From Paenochrobactrum pullorum (GTDB taxonomy: Bacteria; Pseudomonadota; Alphaproteobacteria; Rhizobiales; Rhizobiaceae): DNA of 64,000 bases. The translations under genes and the position numbers were made by a program. Below the pieces are notes generated by a model. That model had not been told where the DNA came from and did not search any database. It saw only the letters and a list, made by a program, of their open reading frames with translations. The DNA is taken from assembly GCF_041929845.1 (NCBI RefSeq), contig NZ_JBHEEH010000001.1, positions 62,001-126,000 on the forward strand. The letters run 5' to 3'. Shown piece after piece: positions 16,884-25,550 of this stretch. The first letter of the stretch is position 1; each line of letters starts with the position of its first letter.

Positions 16884-18491
16884 ATGATAAGAATTTTCAT
16901 TTATGTGCTGATTATTGTTGCGTTGGGCTTGGGCTTTGGCTGGCTTGCAGATCGTCCCGGCGATCTGGTGATGATGTTTGGCGGTCAACGCTACCGCATT
17001 AGCTTGATGGTAGCTGCGGCCAGTATCGTTGCCATTGTCGCCGCATTCATGCTGTGCTGGTGGCTGATTAAAAACATCTATCAATCACCGCATATTTTGC
17101 GCCGTCATTTTCGTGCCCGCAAACGTGACCGCGGCTATCAGTCCCTTTCAACCGGACTGATTGCAGCCGGTGCAGGTGATGCAGACGCAGCAAGACGAAT
17201 GAGTGCTCAAGCTGGCAAATTTCTCAGCGCAGATCAGGAACCGCTGATCAAATTGCTGGAAGCCCAGACCGCTATGCTGGAGGGGCGTGCCGATGACGCG
17301 CGCAAAGGCTTTGAGGCAATGGTGGAAGATCCTGAAACTCGCTTATTGGGTTTGCGCGGCCTTTATATTGAAGCATTGCGTATGGGTGCCTATGACGCCG
17401 CCCGTAATTATGCAGCCGACGCTGCCCGCCATGCCCCGCAGCTGGAATGGGCTTCATCAGCGGTGCTTGGTCAGCTTTGTGCACAAGGCAATTGGGACGC
17501 AGCGCTTAACCTCGTTGAAGCACGCAAACAATCACTGCGCCAAAGCAAGATACAAGCCAAAAAAGAACGTGCGGCCCTGCTAACCGCCAAAGCGATGGCA
17601 AAGCTTGAAACCGAGCCGCTTGAAGCGCGCAGCATTGCACTGGAAGCGCATAAGCTTAATCCCGATCTCATTCCGGCTTCTGTCATTGCCGCACGCGCTC
17701 TTTTCGCCCAAGGCGAAGTGCGTAAAGCATCCAAAATTCTGGAAGCTGCATGGAAAAAAGAACCACATCCGGAGATTGCCGATGTTTATATTCATGGCCG
17801 CAGCGGCGACACAGCCCATGACCGTCTGAAGCGTGCCCGTCACTTGGTGTCATTGCGCAGCAATAATGTTGAGAGCAATCTGGCACTGGCGCGAGCCGCC
17901 TATGATGCCAATGAATTCAAACTGGCGCGTGATCAGGTCGAACAGGTATTGCAATCCGCACCACGTAAAAGCGCTTATTTGTTGCTTGCAGACATTGAAG
18001 AAGCCGATCGTGGTGATCAGGGTCTGGTGCGCCAATGGCTGGGCAAAGCGCTTAAAGCACCACGCGATCCACTGTGGACAGCCGATGGCTATGTCTCGCA
18101 AGTCTGGGCTCCGGTTTCACCCGTCACAGGCCGCTTGAATAGCTTTGAGTGGAAAGTGCCGGTTGAAGAAATGGCACCATTGATTGAATCAGAGCCGCAA
18201 GAAATACTCGGATCTCAAGATGATACAAAAGAAACGACGAATGCCGCTCCTGTGCTTGATCTGACACAGGTAAAGCCTGTCACGCCGCTTAAAAGCCAAG
18301 AACCGCAGCAGCCTGCTGAGGAAGCAACAAAATCAGTAGCTGATACCAACAAAGAAGAAATTGCCAAAACGACCGGGCAAAAAACGGACAAAAGCAAAAA
18401 AAGCAAAATTCCGCTGACAGTCGTGGATGATCCGGGTGTCCATCCGGACGATGTCGGCGCCATTAAAACCAATAATATGCGCTTGTTTTAA
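16884..18491 (+). CDS. HemY-type TPR membrane protein
   Basis: 535 aa. Two membrane segments at about residues 3-22 and 40-62 form the HemY N-terminal domain, followed by TPR-like helical repeats to about residue 420 and a Pro/Lys/Glu-rich tail. This is the alphaproteobacterial HemY family of the heme gene cluster, not the oxidase HemY (protoporphyrinogen oxidase) of Gram-positives. AAGGAG precedes the ATG. It is coupled in position to the Mic60 homologue, and both proteins are inner-membrane anchored. The exact role is unknown. Confidence 0.85.
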   Translation: MIRIFIYVLIIVALGLGFGWLADRPGDLVMMFGGQRYRISLMVAAASIVAIVAAFMLCWWLIKNIYQSPHILRRHFRARKRDRGYQSLSTGLIAAGAGDADAARRMSAQAGKFLSADQEPLIKLLEAQTAMLEGRADDARKGFEAMVEDPETRLLGLRGLYIEALRMGAYDAARNYAADAARHAPQLEWASSAVLGQLCAQGNWDAALNLVEARKQSLRQSKIQAKKERAALLTAKAMAKLETEPLEARSIALEAHKLNPDLIPASVIAARALFAQGEVRKASKILEAAWKKEPHPEIADVYIHGRSGDTAHDRLKRARHLVSLRSNNVESNLALARAAYDANEFKLARDQVEQVLQSAPRKSAYLLLADIEEADRGDQGLVRQWLGKALKAPRDPLWTADGYVSQVWAPVSPVTGRLNSFEWKVPVEEMAPLIESEPQEILGSQDDTKETTNAAPVLDLTQVKPVTPLKSQEPQQPAEEATKSVADTNKEEIAKTTGQKTDKSKKSKIPLTVVDDPGVHPDDVGAIKTNNMRLF

Positions 18492-18512
18492 AACTTTTCA
18501 TCGGGGAACTGC

Positions 18513-18980
18513 ATGCTGGATCGATTACTTGATTTTATGAAAGACATTCAAGAAAGCGTCATGGGGGAGCCTGCTGAAAGTTTTTCCGAAGATGACCCTA
18601 GATTAGCAGCAGCAGCTCTTCTTTTGCACATTATGGATGTGGACGGAGACCGCCGCGAAGCAGAGCGTGATGTGCTTTATCGTACATTATCGGAAGCCTA
18701 TGCCCTGCCCAGAGAAGCCGTCGAGCGTCTGATAAAAGCTGCAGAAAAAGCCGATCAGGAAGCGATCGACATTTATGGATTTGCGATGGTTTTGAAACGC
18801 CATCTCAACCATGCCGCCCGCCTCGAATTTATCGAGCTGATGTGGGAAATGGTTTATAGCGATGGTGCCGTGCATGAGCTGGAAGATGCCGTCATGTGGC
18901 GACTGGCCGATCTCTTGGAAGTGGCGGAACCAGACCGGATTGCCATCAGGCACCGTGTAGAAAAACGCTTTTGTGCATGA
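18513..18980 (+). CDS. TerB-like (tellurite resistance family) protein
   Basis: 155 aa, highly acidic and all-helical. The core DPRLAAAALLLHIMDVDGDRREAERDVLY and MWEMVYSDGAVHELEDAVMWRLADLL contains the paired acidic helix loops (DVDG, SDGAVHELE) typical of TerB-like domains, which may bind metal. It starts 21 bases after hemY behind GGGGA and probably belongs to the same transcript. A tellurite role is only a family label; no other ter genes are present. Confidence 0.85.
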   Translation: MLDRLLDFMKDIQESVMGEPAESFSEDDPRLAAAALLLHIMDVDGDRREAERDVLYRTLSEAYALPREAVERLIKAAEKADQEAIDIYGFAMVLKRHLNHAARLEFIELMWEMVYSDGAVHELEDAVMWRLADLLEVAEPDRIAIRHRVEKRFCA

Positions 18981-19004
18981 ATATCAATCCGGTTTTTTAT
19001 GATT

Positions 19005-19033
19005 AAAAGGCAGTACAGACTGCGTTTTGTTTT
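19005..19033 (+). terminator. Possible weak terminator after the TerB-like gene
   Basis: GCAGT (19010-19014) pairs with ACTGC (19019-19023) around ACAG, followed by GTTTTGTTTT. The stem is only five pairs, so efficiency is doubtful. Confidence 0.4.
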
Positions 19034-19718
19034 AATCTTTGCCGAGAAAAACTTTCCACGTTATCGCGCCAAGTGCCGCTCCCAATAAAGGTGCCAGCCA
19101 AAACAGCCAAAGCTGGCTCAAGGCAGCGGTTTCGGCAAACAGCGCCACACCGGTAGAACGCGCAGGATTAACCGATGTATTGGTCACCGGAATGGATACC
19201 AGATGAATGAGCGTCAGGCTCAAGCCAATGGCCAGAGGTGCAAATCCTTTGGGGGCCTGTTTTGACGTTGCGCCTAAGATGATCAGGATAAAAAAAGCCG
19301 TCAGAACAATTTCAATGATCAGCGCAGAAACCATATTGAACTCACCCGGCGACAGATCACCATAACCATTCGAGGCAAAGCCCTCAGGCGCGAATGTATC
19401 ATTGCCTGAAGCAATAATATAAAGAAAAAATGCAGCAGCCACCGCCCCTGCAACTTGCGCCGCCCAATAAGGCACAATTTCATGAATTTTCATGCGACCA
19501 CCGATCAAAAGTCCGAGTGAAACAGCCGGATTGAAGTGCCCGCCCGATATATGCCCGACAGCATAAGCCATCGTCAGCACACTCAAACCAAAAGCAAAAG
19601 ATACGCCCAAAAAGCCAATACCAAGCTCAGGAAATGTCGCAGCCAGAATTGCACTGCCGCAACCACCAAAAACCAACCAGAAGGTACCGATAAATTCAGC
19701 GGACAATTTATTAACCAT
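19032..19718 (-). CDS. aqpZ: Aquaporin Z
   Basis: 228 aa with six membrane segments and the two pore motifs NPAVSLG and NPARSTG, whose following Arg is the selectivity-filter residue. The narrow filter type (water rather than glycerol) is inferred from length and close match to AqpZ, including GGCGSAILAA near the start. It moves water across the inner membrane. AAGGA precedes the ATG. The 250-base AT-rich gap upstream separates it from a divergent small lipoprotein gene. Confidence 0.95.
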   Translation of the reverse strand: MVNKLSAEFIGTFWLVFGGCGSAILAATFPELGIGFLGVSFAFGLSVLTMAYAVGHISGGHFNPAVSLGLLIGGRMKIHEIVPYWAAQVAGAVAAAFFLYIIASGNDTFAPEGFASNGYGDLSPGEFNMVSALIIEIVLTAFFILIILGATSKQAPKGFAPLAIGLSLTLIHLVSIPVTNTSVNPARSTGVALFAETAALSQLWLFWLAPLLGAALGAITWKVFLGKD

Positions 19719-19969
19719 GTGTTAATCCTTTAGTGTACAAAGTATATTTTTTTGAAAATTTCATTTAAACGAAGAATTACTATTAATTTGCACGATCAAT
19801 AAACGTATTCAATTCGAAATAGTTATGTAATATTATTATAAAACTTTCACAGTCAATGACTTAACAAAATAATCGACCTATGGCTTATTTAACCATAGAC
19901 TGATATAAAATGTTCTTTATTATTAGCGCTTCCAAACCCGACTTAAAACAGTTGCGAGAATACCCAAAA

Positions 19970-20236
19970 ATGGATTTTAGCGTGTTATCATCATCTCGTA
20001 TCCCCTCTATAGCTGTTTTACTGCCGCTGCTGGCATTCATGCAGGGGTGTAGCGTTAATACCTATGCAGAAAAAATCACACTGGATAAGACAGTCATGCC
20101 GACCGAATGTGGCGGTTGGGAAAAGATTGATCTAAAAAAGCGAACTTCGCTTTTCCTGATGCGCGAAGATCCGCGTCTGATCGTTGAAATCGACAGCCAC
20201 AATCTTAAAGGTCAAAATTTAGGGTGCTGGCAGTAA
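19970..20236 (+). CDS. Small lipoprotein, CxGW-type
   Basis: 88 aa from the ATG at 19970, where a signal peptide begins (a 108-residue form from 19910 is less likely). The hydrophobic stretch PSIAVLLPLLAFMQG ends at lipobox Cys27, so the mature protein is a lipid-anchored 62 residues. It contains ECGGWEKIDL and later DSHNLKGQNLGCW. This Cys-x-Gly-Trp ... His-Asn-x-x-Gly ... Gly-Cys-Trp pattern resembles small orphan proteins common in Rhizobiales and their prophages. No function is known and no phage genes are adjacent. The flanking DNA is AT-rich. Confidence 0.6.
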   Translation: MDFSVLSSSRIPSIAVLLPLLAFMQGCSVNTYAEKITLDKTVMPTECGGWEKIDLKKRTSLFLMREDPRLIVEIDSHNLKGQNLGCWQ

Positions 20237-20278
20237 TCATGCATATATTTTTCAAGATGCATGGGCTATGGTCATGCC

Positions 20279-21079
20279 ATGCATCCTGATATTATTGCAC
20301 TGCGCTCTTTTTACGACAGCAAACTGGGTATGATGGCAGAGCGATCCATCACCATGACACTCAGCGCCCTCTGGACACGCCTGCCTGACGAGCGCTTGGT
20401 TGGATTGGGTTATGCACTGCCTTTCCTCGACCGCTTTAAAGGTGATGCAGAACGCACATTTGCCTTCATGCCTGCCGGTCAAGGTGCCGTTGCATGGCCG
20501 CAAAGACAATCCAACACCACAGCTCTGGTTTTTGACGAAGAATTGCCGCTCCCTGATGCATCTATTGATCGCATCCTGATGGTGCATTCGCTGGAATTTT
20601 CAGAAAATCCGGCGGAAACACTCAACGAAATGTGGCGCGTACTTGCGCCCAACGGCCGCCTGTTAATTGTCGTGCCCAACCGTCGCGGTATCTGGGCACG
20701 TTTTGAACATACACCTTTTGGTAGCGGGCGGCCTTATAGTCGCGGACAAATCATGTCGGCACTGCGAGAAGCCAATTTCACCGCGACAGCCACCAAAGAC
20801 GCATTGCATTTTCCGCCGACCTCGAAAAGCTGGCTGCAAAAACCGGTTTCTGCACTGGAACGCATAGCCCGCACCTGCTGGCCCGCTTTTGCCGGTGTAT
20901 TGGTAGTGGAAGCCCAAAAGCGGCTCTATCAGGGCGTTCCGGTAGCACGTCGTGCATCACGTCGGGTCTTCGTGCCTGTCCTTACACCGCAAGGCACCGC
21001 ACGCGGTTCAGCTAAAGCATGTCTCCCAAAAGTGGGCACCGGTTTTGGGATAAAGACATGCGTAAAAACAAAATGCTAG
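20279..21079 (+). CDS. Class I SAM-dependent methyltransferase
   Basis: 266 aa from ATG 20279, where homologues in memory start (MHPDIIALRSFYDSKLG); an ATG at 20261 is also in frame. The Rossmann core is degenerate at motif I, while the later DEELPLPDASIDRILMVHSLEF and EMWRVLAPNGRLLIVVPNRRG are the characteristic Methyltransf_11 strings. Substrate is unknown. The last 20 or so residues are encoded by a RIME-like palindromic repeat that begins at about 21014, so the natural C-terminus has probably been replaced or extended by repeat insertion. Confidence 0.8.
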   Translation: MHPDIIALRSFYDSKLGMMAERSITMTLSALWTRLPDERLVGLGYALPFLDRFKGDAERTFAFMPAGQGAVAWPQRQSNTTALVFDEELPLPDASIDRILMVHSLEFSENPAETLNEMWRVLAPNGRLLIVVPNRRGIWARFEHTPFGSGRPYSRGQIMSALREANFTATATKDALHFPPTSKSWLQKPVSALERIARTCWPAFAGVLVVEAQKRLYQGVPVARRASRRVFVPVLTPQGTARGSAKACLPKVGTGFGIKTCVKTKC

Positions 21080-21120
21080 AGCGAGCACGGTGGATACGAT
21101 TAAGTGCGACACGCTCTAAA
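21014..21120. repeat. RIME-like intergenic element with two palindromes
   Basis: Palindrome 1 runs 21017-21061: GCATGTC/GACATGC ends, with inner CCCAAAA (21025-21031) and TTTTGGG (21043-21049). Palindrome 2 runs 21077-21118: TAGAGCG and CGCTCTA. The roughly 105-base size, the two dyads and the wording of palindrome 1 match the Rhizobium-specific intergenic mosaic elements found across Rhizobiales, Brucella included. Only one full copy is seen in the window. Confidence 0.75.
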
Positions 21121-21144
21121 AACACAGCGCTGCATAAAGCCAAT

Positions 21145-21173
21145 AAAAACGGTCAGGCGCAAAGCACCTGACC
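21145..21173 (-). terminator. Intrinsic terminator of xthA
   Basis: Read on the minus strand, GGTCAGGTGC and GCGCCTGACC form a ten-pair stem (one G-T) around TTT, followed by GTTTTTA. It lies directly after the xthA stop at 21191. Confidence 0.8.
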
Positions 21174-21190
21174 ACTTGTAAAAGCTGTTA

Positions 21191-21994
21191 TTAAAGATCG
21201 AAATTAGCAATCACCGGCACATGGTCTGACGGACGCTCCCAACCGCGAGCCTCACGCAACACCTGCAAATCCTTGATATAATTTTCCAAATCCTGCGAAC
21301 CCCAAATGTGATCCAGCCTGCGGCCACGATCTGAAGCATCCCAATCTTTGGCGCGGTAGCTCCACCATGTATAAATCTTCTGATCTGCCGGAATGAGGTG
21401 CCGCATCAAATCACTCCACCCACCTTTGACACGCAGATCTTCCAGTGTTTCTGTCTCAATTGGCGTATGACTGACGATTTTGAGCATCTGTTTGTGTGAC
21501 CAAACGTCATTTTCCAATGGCGCAATGTTTAAATCACCTACAAGAATAGATGATAAACCATCGCCTTCATCAGCCACTACATAGCGCATTTCATCCAGAA
21601 AACTCAGCTTGTGAGCAAATTTCGGATTGATGTCCGGCTTTGGTTCATCGCCGCCGGCAGGTACATAAAAATTATGAATGCGGATTTTCTTATTTCCCGC
21701 TTCAACCACCGAGCTTAAATGACGGCAATCACCCATATCGCAAAAGCCGATTACCTTGACATCGCTCAAAGGTCGGCGAGACAGCGTGGCAACGCCGTGA
21801 TAGCCTTTCTGGCCGCTGATAGCGATATGTTCATAACCGAGCGCTTTAAAAGCATCATGGGGAAATTGATCATCCGGACATTTTGTTTCTTGTAAGCACA
21901 AAACATCCGGTTGATAATTTTGCAAAAACTGCTCGACCAAAGGCAGCCGCAGGCGCACAGAGTTGATATTCCAGGTCGCAACAGAAAATGCCAT
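21191..21994 (-). CDS. xthA: Exodeoxyribonuclease III
   Basis: 267 aa from the ATG at 21994 (a GTG at 22003 would add three residues). An AP endonuclease and 3'-5' exonuclease of base-excision repair. The EEP fold motifs are present: WNINSVR, LCLQETKC with the metal Glu, the VGDLNIAP Asp-Asn pair, DWDASDRGRRLDHIWGS, and the catalytic SDHVPV at the C-terminus. Length is standard. It stands alone, with its own terminator. Confidence 0.95.
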   Translation of the reverse strand: MAFSVATWNINSVRLRLPLVEQFLQNYQPDVLCLQETKCPDDQFPHDAFKALGYEHIAISGQKGYHGVATLSRRPLSDVKVIGFCDMGDCRHLSSVVEAGNKKIRIHNFYVPAGGDEPKPDINPKFAHKLSFLDEMRYVVADEGDGLSSILVGDLNIAPLENDVWSHKQMLKIVSHTPIETETLEDLRVKGGWSDLMRHLIPADQKIYTWWSYRAKDWDASDRGRRLDHIWGSQDLENYIKDLQVLREARGWERPSDHVPVIANFDL

Positions 21995-22107
21995 TTCACT
22001 CACTCGCTTTCATTAAAAACGCGAGCACAGTAACACTAAAGTCAGAAATAAAAACCGCTCTTCTCACACATCCACAATAGAGACTGAAAAAACAGTTTAT
22101 CTGTTCG

Positions 22108-22776
22108 TTAGTTCCTTTTTTTGCCCTTCATGGCAATGCGCTGATAGTCGATCTTGAACATATCATCAGTAAAGCGAACGCCGGTACGTACATTGAAAAC
22201 CATTACGGTTGTGTCAAGGTTATGCGCGTCGGTGATGGTCCATTGCTTTAATTCATAAGTTTTTGGATCAAACATCATGGTGATTTTTGAATCACCAAAA
22301 ACCGATTTGTCGCCAACCACCAAGGTGGTCATATCAGGCTCTTGTTTGACTTGTTTCAGACGGCCGCCGCCCAAATCAATACGGTTATCCAGCAACATTT
22401 TAAGTGGAGTTGTCGAGAGTTTGTACTGATCCCAGGTATCGAGTTTGCGATTATTAATGACCACTGACTGGCCATCGGAAATCACACGGATCGGCGAATT
22501 TTCATAATTGAAACGGATTTTGCCCGGACGCTCAAGATAAAATGTGCCGCCTTGCTGCTCACCCTTAGGGCCAAATTGAACAAACTCGCCGGTCATAGTA
22601 CGAAGGCTCGAAAAATGATCTGCAATTTTCTGTGCTTCCGCATTGGCATTTTGCGCCTGCGCATTAACAGGCGCCATGACTGCGATCGGCAAACTCATGC
22701 CAACAGCTGCACAAAGCGTACCTGCAACCGAGATCATTTTTACTTTATCAACCAGCTTGGAAAACAGCATATCCAT
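22108..22776 (-). CDS. lolA: LolA-like outer-membrane lipoprotein carrier
   Basis: 222 aa from ATG 22776 (GGA eight bases upstream); ATGs at 22800 and 22929 would add unneeded N-termini. A signal peptide with core ISVAGTLCAAVGMSLPIAVMA ends near NAQAQ. The mature part reads SSLRTMTGEFVQFGPKGEQQGGTFYLERPGKIRFNYE, the LolA fold entry, then DNRIDLGG and the closing beta strands. LolA shuttles lipoproteins across the periplasm. It follows ftsK on the same strand, the usual ftsK-lolA order, with about 100 bases between. Confidence 0.85.
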   Translation of the reverse strand: MDMLFSKLVDKVKMISVAGTLCAAVGMSLPIAVMAPVNAQAQNANAEAQKIADHFSSLRTMTGEFVQFGPKGEQQGGTFYLERPGKIRFNYENSPIRVISDGQSVVINNRKLDTWDQYKLSTTPLKMLLDNRIDLGGGRLKQVKQEPDMTTLVVGDKSVFGDSKITMMFDPKTYELKQWTITDAHNLDTTVMVFNVRTGVRFTDDMFKIDYQRIAMKGKKRN

Positions 22777-22879
22777 TCGCTTCCAAATTTTTCTTTTCAT
22801 TATCGTAAGACAGTATGTAGGCCACCAGTTTGTCGTTAGTATGGCATCACAGGCCACAATCACGTTCAAGCTTTCCGGC

Positions 22880-25393
22880 TTAGTATTCATCATCCCCGGT
22901 CTGTACCAAAATCTCACGCTTGCCAGCATGGTTGGCAGGGCTGATCAAGCCCTCCTCTTCCATCCGTTCAATGATGGTTGCCGCACGATTATAACCGATA
23001 CCTAGACGGCGCTGAATGTAAGAGGTCGAAACTTTTTTATCGCGCAACACCACTGCAACAGCCTGATCATAAGGATCATCGGAATCCTCAAGATTAGATG
23101 TTCCGGCAGGGCCTGCGCCTTCCTCTTCATCATCTTCGGTAATCGCATCCAGATATTCCGGAACACCTTGTGTTTTGAGATGCTGAACAACTTGTTCGAC
23201 TTCCTCATCACCAACAAAAGGCCCGTGAACACGCTGAATTCGGCCACCACCGGCCATAAACAACATGTCACCCATCCCAAGCAGCTGCTCGGCACCCTGC
23301 TCGCCCAAAATGGTACGACTATCGATTTTGGAGGTCACCTGGAAGGAAATGCGGGTCGGAAAATTGGCTTTAATCGTACCGGTAATCACATCCACACTCG
23401 GACGCTGCGTTGCCATGATCACATGGATACCAGCCGCACGCGCCATCTGTGCCAGACGCTGCACCGCGCCCTCAATATCTTTGCCTGCGACCATCATCAG
23501 ATCGGCCATTTCGTCGATGATGACGACGATAAATGGCATCGGCTGCAAGTCGAGTTCTTCTGTCTCGTAAATCGCTTCACCTGTATTTCGGTCAAAACCG
23601 GTTTGAACGGTGCGTGAAATGGATTCACCACGCTTTTGTGCCTGTGCAACACGGGCATTGAAGCCGTCAATATTACGCACACCCACTTTGGACATATTAC
23701 GGTAGCGCTCTTCCATTTCGCGCACAGTCCATTTCAGCGCCACCACCGCTTTTTTCGGATCGGTGACCACAGGTGTAAGCAAATGCGGAATACCGTCATA
23801 AACCGACAATTCCAGCATTTTCGGATCAATCATGATCAGACGGCATTCTTGCGGCGTCATACGATATACCAGTGACAGGATCATGGTATTGATCGCCACA
23901 GATTTACCCGAACCGGTCGTACCGGCAACAAGCACGTGAGGCATTTTGGCAATATCGGCAATCACCGGCTCGCCATTGATGTTTTTGCCCAGTGCAAGCG
24001 CCAGTTTGGCTTTATTCTGCTCGAAATCACGGCTTGCCAGCATCTCGCGCAAATAGACCATCTCGCGCTTTTGGTTCGGCAATTCGATACCAATCGCATT
24101 GCGCCCCGGAACAACCGCCACACGCGCGGCAATCGCGCTCATCGAGCGGGCAATATCATCGGCCAAACCAATCACGCGCGAGGACTTAATGCCAGGTGCG
24201 GGTTCCAGTTCATAAAGGGTTACAACCGGCCCCGGCTTGACGCTGATGATCTCGCCGCGCACACCGAAATCTTCCAGCACACCTTCCAACATGCGGGCGT
24301 TTTGATCAAGAACATCTTTGGAAAGCGACGCATCGCGCATCACTGCTTTTGGCTCTGCCAGCAATTGCAATGATGGCAGTTCAAAAGCACCGCTACGCTT
24401 ACCTGCAGGGCGCTTCGTACGGGCATCGCTGCCACGTGCACTCACACGTTTGGAAGCACGCTTTACAGGAGCCCCTTCGTCCTCATTATCCCAATCAGTA
24501 TGATTGTCATCACCGTCCAGATCAAACGGCGGCTCATCATAATGAGGCTCCGCACCACCAAATCCCGGTTCGCGGCGGCGATCATTCCCGCGCAAATCAC
24601 CAAACGGATCATCATGATCACGGGCATTTCGTTTTTTGGATGAACCAGTCAGGCGGCGCATAAGTGCCTGTGCACTCAAATACCAATGTGTGACAGCCCC
24701 GACAAACTGGAAACGGGAATGGGCCTGTTCATCATCATCCTCGTCATCTTCATAATAATCGGCATCACTAGCCTCGTCTGGTGAGGATGACGCACCCGAT
24801 TTAATCAAACCGTTTTTACGTCCGGTCAATCCACCGGCAAAAGCGCAAAGCCAAGTCGCCGGAATTAATAAAACCAGCGCGATGACGGAGGCGATAGCAC
24901 CATGTGGAAAAGTACCCAAAAACAGGCCGGGCAATTTCAGCATCATATCACCGAAAACACCACCCAAGCCAATTTGCATCGGCCAGCTTGGCGGCACCGA
25001 GAAACAACTGGCAATGGCTGCAAACAGTAGTGCCGATAAAATCCAAGCCATAATTCTTTTAGGCAGCCGGCCGATTTTGCCCTGAACCATCAGCAAAATA
25101 CCCCAGAAAACCAGCGGCAAAAGAGCTGTTACACTGGCAAGACCTAAAAACTGCATGGCAAAATCGGCAAAGACCGCGCCCGGATAGCCAAGCGCATTGG
25201 TTGCTTCTTGCGATGTTGCATGGCTAAAGCTTGGATCCGTGACATTCCATGTCGCCAAAGCACCGATCGCCAAACCGACCAAAACCAGCAAAAACAATCC
25301 GAGCAGAATATCAAGCTGACGCCGCAAAAGCGTCATAAGCTTCAATCTGTCACCATTTAGCCGTTCATCGTTGACCGGATATCCCTGCCGCAT
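22880..25393 (-). CDS. ftsK: DNA translocase FtsK
   Basis: 837 aa from ATG 25393, preceded by AGGA; an in-frame TTG lies at 25411. FtsK pumps chromosome ends through the closing septum and activates XerCD at dif. The N-terminal third has four membrane segments (about residues 25-190), then an acidic, Asp/Glu-rich linker (about 200-330). The RecA-like motor has Walker A GTTGSGKS and Walker B VVIIDEMADLMM, and the C-terminal gamma winged helix reads SYIQRRLGIGYNRAATII. A CtrA-type site lies 105 bases upstream, implying cell-cycle control. Confidence 0.96.
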   Translation of the reverse strand: MRQGYPVNDERLNGDRLKLMTLLRRQLDILLGLFLLVLVGLAIGALATWNVTDPSFSHATSQEATNALGYPGAVFADFAMQFLGLASVTALLPLVFWGILLMVQGKIGRLPKRIMAWILSALLFAAIASCFSVPPSWPMQIGLGGVFGDMMLKLPGLFLGTFPHGAIASVIALVLLIPATWLCAFAGGLTGRKNGLIKSGASSSPDEASDADYYEDDEDDDEQAHSRFQFVGAVTHWYLSAQALMRRLTGSSKKRNARDHDDPFGDLRGNDRRREPGFGGAEPHYDEPPFDLDGDDNHTDWDNEDEGAPVKRASKRVSARGSDARTKRPAGKRSGAFELPSLQLLAEPKAVMRDASLSKDVLDQNARMLEGVLEDFGVRGEIISVKPGPVVTLYELEPAPGIKSSRVIGLADDIARSMSAIAARVAVVPGRNAIGIELPNQKREMVYLREMLASRDFEQNKAKLALALGKNINGEPVIADIAKMPHVLVAGTTGSGKSVAINTMILSLVYRMTPQECRLIMIDPKMLELSVYDGIPHLLTPVVTDPKKAVVALKWTVREMEERYRNMSKVGVRNIDGFNARVAQAQKRGESISRTVQTGFDRNTGEAIYETEELDLQPMPFIVVIIDEMADLMMVAGKDIEGAVQRLAQMARAAGIHVIMATQRPSVDVITGTIKANFPTRISFQVTSKIDSRTILGEQGAEQLLGMGDMLFMAGGGRIQRVHGPFVGDEEVEQVVQHLKTQGVPEYLDAITEDDEEEGAGPAGTSNLEDSDDPYDQAVAVVLRDKKVSTSYIQRRLGIGYNRAATIIERMEEEGLISPANHAGKREILVQTGDDEY

Positions 25394-25488
25394 GAAATCT
25401 GTCCTGAACAATCCTGTGCTGTGTGCTCCTGCAAAACCATTATGGCCAAAACAGGCCTGATTTCGCAGATTCGGGGCATCATAAAACG

Positions 25489-25517
25489 GTGATGGTTAAG
25501 ACCTTATTAACCATCAC
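25489..25517. promoter_or_regulatory. CtrA-type binding site upstream of ftsK
   Basis: TTAA (25496-25499), seven bases, TTAA (25507-25510) is the exact CtrA consensus TTAA-N7-TTAA. The half sites extend to 11-base perfect arms (GTGATGGTTAA and TTAACCATCAC). CtrA is the master cell-cycle regulator of this group. The site is about 100 bases upstream of the ftsK start. Confidence 0.65.
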
Positions 25518-25550
25518 AACTATTCCATACGTGATTTGAAACAGATCGAT

